Position numbers and translations under genes: made by a program. From Anticarsia gemmatalis (lineage: Eukaryota; Arthropoda; Insecta; Lepidoptera; Erebidae), in assembly GCF_050436995.1 (NCBI RefSeq), contig NC_134753.1, positions 9,424,001 to 9,488,000 on the forward strand: a stretch of 64,000 nt of DNA, in the 5' to 3' direction. The number at the start of each line of letters is the position of its first letter. Positions within the stretch are counted from its first letter, which is position 1. Below, piece by piece: positions 60,701 to 64,000 of this stretch. Below the pieces are notes generated by a model. That model was given only the letters and a program-made list of their open reading frames with translations. It searched no databases and was not told the DNA's origin.

Positions 60701-63700
60701 GCCCGTCTCGCCGCGAAGGGAGATCCGACAGCGGGAATATTTATTAGGCCCTATGTTTCAGAGCGGTCGGGAAATCTGAAACGGAGCGTTTACTATAAAG
60801 GTTTTTTAGTTCTATTTTAGTAGTGGGATCGGTAATAAATACCTATGTTACCCATTTTTCTTGAGAGCCATCGAGTGAGCTCTAAATAAATTGAGACGTT
60901 TCTAACGTTACTATTGTGAAAATACTTTCCACAAAAATACGCAGTAAAATATAATATTTTGTTCAATCACAATACGATTTCTTGGGAGAAATAAGATTTG
61001 TATTAAGTCAAGAAACTGAGAAACGGTAAAAGTTTTGTAGTTCTGTATTATTGATTGAACAGGTTAATTAATAAAGAATCATGTGCGGTTAAAGATGACG
61101 ATGTAATACGCTACCTGTGCTTTTATAGTGTGAGTCACGTAAGAGTATTGGAATTCATCAAGTAGTTTGGGTGTTTGGATCCCCAAATGGAGTAGATATT
61201 TCACTTAAAGTACGCTAGCCAGAATAGTACATTGAAATTTATGAGTGACCCCGGCGGACAACGTATGGAAGTGGGTTTTACTCTTGAATACGAGTAGTGC
61301 TTTCAGATATATAAAACGCATTGGGAGCATTTACTTGAAAAGTTACGGGTCGGCCGTAATGTCCCGTTACCGACACAATTACCTCATATTCGGCGGAGGT
61401 GGAGCGGCGGTGGAGCGCGTGGCGCGCGGAGCCGAGTATATAATGACCTGCGATGTGCCGCCGAATGTACCACTGAAACTCCAATTTCACAGTTCTTACG
61501 TTAAGGCGATGAGATTTAGCGAGCTTGTTACATTCTATTATTTTAAAGCTCTTTTCTCCTGTGAAGCGTTCAAAGCCCGTTGTGGTAATACGACTAAGAA
61601 ACTATCACAATGGAGTATCTATTTGTTATTCTTACGAAAACAAACGGCGCAAGAATATTTTACAAAGTCCGAGGGGCGTTACTCCAGCGGATGGCGGGCA
61701 GACTCCGCTAAGCTATTATTCATTAGTATTCAGATAACACGACGTCTAAGTAAGTTATAAAGTCATCTCCATAGAATCGTTATATAGAATCAGAGTACGT
61801 GGTCAACGCTTAAAACACGCCCGACATTGAAATGAATGAATTAAGACAAGCGTATAATTGATTATAAGAAAATATCTTGAATTTTTTACAGTATAATGAT
61901 TTAGTATTTATTGATAACAAAGTCTTTAATCGTAGCTTCTAATACTGTTTTTATAAATTGCGTTGGTGTTGAGTAGGCGTGAGTCTATGAAGAAATACAA
62001 TGTCCCGAGTTTTAATTTACGTGTACTACCTCAGAAAATTTTGACTAGATTTTGAACTAACCTCAGAATTTAATTTAACATTTTACTATAAGTACAAATA
62101 AGTCTTGATATTCAAATCATGTAATAAATTACGAATATACTGGAACGTTATTAAGTAATCGTGTTGATATTCGCGAGGTGATTTAATAAAGCGAGATTAA
62201 AAAGAAAAGTTTAGTGTGTGGTTGTCGGCGCGTCGCGGTAGCATTATGATTGTAACCGAATTCGCCAAGATTGAGAAGGGTAAACGTCCCCTCGCGCGCG
62301 ACACCGAGTTTGTTAGCACACACTTGCGAATGAAGAAAAATGTCTTGGCTTAAGCCTTTCCACTCGGCGAGCGCGGAATTGTAAATAGAGATTTATTAAA
62401 ACGGGACATAGCGAATTTTGCGCAGTTATGTACACCCTTTTGCGAGAATGTTCAAAATGGCAGAGCAAAAGTTTCGCATTTAGACGTCTGTTACGGCACT
62501 ACGTATTTCTGTGTTATAGAATGATGATGATGAGCTTGTAAATGTGTTTCGCTGCTTCCAGTTTCTTTGAGATCCTTAAATGTGTCTTCAGAAAGTAAGG
62601 TAAGATATATTAATAATAAACAAAGAAGAATTCAACAACAAAGTATGTAATAAGCTGGTCAAAGTTTATCATGAAATACAAACTTGGTAATTTATGGCGT
62701 GCAGAACTATAGATTCGTAGAACGTGCTACGCGGCGTAGCAAACGTGAACTACATAGGTTTGATGTTAAGTTGTTCTTGTAATACACAGATGTAGATACA
62801 GCACAAGTCTAAACCGCTAATGGCTAACATGCCAATGTAGTTAATATTACCATAGTAGGATCGGATGTTCGCCACGAAATGCCAAATGTTCTGACAATCC
62901 TCGCCGTTGCCGCTCCGACGTGCCTGTAAGTATTGTACACATTACACACATGAATAAAACATTGTATTTCTTAGTAAAACAAGTTCAATTTATTGAGATG
63001 TTATTGAATATCTCTGAATATTGATATCAAAGCGTTGTTGACGTTTCTGTCGACGTTTGAGGAGCTGTCGTGTGATGACCACAAAGGGTTGCGTTATGTT
63101 GTATTTGTTGTTCGACGCCTGTCCTCCCACGAGCAAATCAACATAATACTACAATCGAGTTTTGTTTTGTCGTTATGTAATATCCAAATAAAATAATTCT
63201 GGGATTTCAATGTCTTTTTACGAATGTTTTTAAGTGCGCAATAGCTATGAATGAAGCAATTATCAGCTGATATTTGACCGATAATGGTCACAGAAATATA
63301 ATTTAACGCAGAAACTGAAGACCTCCTTTGTAGAATCTATGAAATATTATTAAACAAAATAACTTCAAAATTAACAATGGTTGTTAAAACAATTTTCCCG
63401 TTACCTTTAAAAAATTAAGAAGGAAAAACAGCAGGTTAAAAGAGATAAAAATAAAAAGTACTTTAAGATGTAGGGCCGCTTGAGACATTTTTTGTTACCA
63501 CGTGTATCATTATTGGGGTAAAATGAACTTTTTGAATGCTTGTACTTATTTAACGTGTAAGGTCATAATTCCACGTGGCACATTACGACGTTGTGAATAA
63601 GTAAATTGTTGGAACGCGTACAGTAACAAGTGAACAATGAATGAGAAGCCTTTGTACTGGCTATGCAATAAAAAAAACAAAAGAAATGGTGCAGTGACGG

Positions 63701-64000
63701 AAGCCACTGGAATAATGTTCGTATTTTTCAAGTTATAATTTAATTAAGTCATTGCTTTCTCTTTCCATCACAGGTACGTAAACGGACCAATAACTTCCCA
63801 GTTGCATCTCTTTAATCCGATACCTGTCTAAAGTCTAAAGTATGAAGTTAGTGCCCCCTAAACAAATCGTGGATCCGCACTTGCATAAATATAAAAATTC
63901 ATTCTGTGTCTGAACATACCACGCGCAAGTACTGACGAAACCGTTTTTGATGGTTTTTTCTAAATCGTTCTCAAAAAATCAATTTAATAACAAAGGTTTT
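57764..64000. other. Gene-free region with islands of higher GC
   Basis: No supported gene. Islands with mixed composition (about 59300-59560, 60590-60750, 61370-61480, 62220-62380, 62860-62930) stand out from the AT-rich background and could be conserved enhancers or unseen exons. The longest open frame starts at its first ATG near 61359 and ends at 61760 (about 133 codons), with no recognised domain. Confidence 0.45.
62879..62925 (+). CDS. Possible first coding exon with signal peptide (partial)
   Basis: ATG at 62879 (G at -3, AA before ATG) encodes MPNVLTILAVAAPTC, a hydrophobic signal-peptide-like start, and runs into a strong donor CCT|GTAAGT at 62926. Continuing exons would lie to the right, outside the window or unrecognised. 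Only 15 codons support it, so chance is a real alternative. Confidence 0.25.

Noticed and set aside
61245..61760. 171-codon open frame, the longest in the right half
   Set aside because: It opens with GTG; the first ATG is near 61359. No domain, signal peptide, splice site or repeat homology was recognised, so it is kept only as a note in the region entry.

Overview
This window is nuclear DNA of an insect, most likely a moth or butterfly. It is AT-rich, its genes are split by short GT-AG introns, and its introns carry lepidopteran-style interspersed repeats: Helitron-like elements ending in CTAG, hAT-type and TA-flanked MITEs, and the repeat containing CTGCTGGGCAA. The order is an inference from repeat style and protein resemblance, since no search could be run.

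Six protein-coding genes can be rebuilt exon by exon, all with matching reading phase. In order: LRRC40-like leucine-rich repeat protein (minus, 5820-13100, 11 exons, 602 aa); a Beaten-path (Beat) family immunoglobulin protein (minus, 14465-17405, 5 exons, 303 aa); the cystine-knot hormone subunit GPB5 (plus, 22314-23503, 3 coding exons, 159 aa, with a TATA-box promoter and a leader exon); the receptor tyrosine kinase Ror (plus, 24212-28773, 4 exons, 980 aa, with Ig, Frizzled, kringle, transmembrane and kinase parts); a ZAD-C2H2 zinc-finger protein (minus, 30370-34010, 10 exons, 492 aa, 11 fingers); and a beta/alpha-type syntrophin (plus, 34656-37519, 7 exons, 517 aa). Ror and the zinc-finger gene converge tail to tail with poly(A) signals about 30 bp apart. 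The zinc-finger gene and syntrophin diverge from a shared 645-bp gap.

The genes do not form an operon or one pathway. Beat, Ror, GPB5 and syntrophin all concern cell-surface signalling or membrane scaffolding, but the neighbourhood looks like ordinary insect gene order.

From about 38.5 kb to the end (25 kb) I find no convincing coding gene. This tract holds a 1.7-kb inverted-repeat DNA transposon with a Helitron nested inside it, a 471-bp fold-back element, a tandem repeat with a strong GC hairpin, and scattered less AT-rich islands that may be regulatory. One possible signal-peptide first exon lies at 62879-62925. The tract could be a large intron or the regulatory domain of a gene outside the window.

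No wholly new system was found. The points most worth a second look are the mobile elements (one 29 bp from a splice site, one with palindromic internal repeats), the GC-AG intron and extreme GC swing of syntrophin, and a start-overlapping uORF on Ror.
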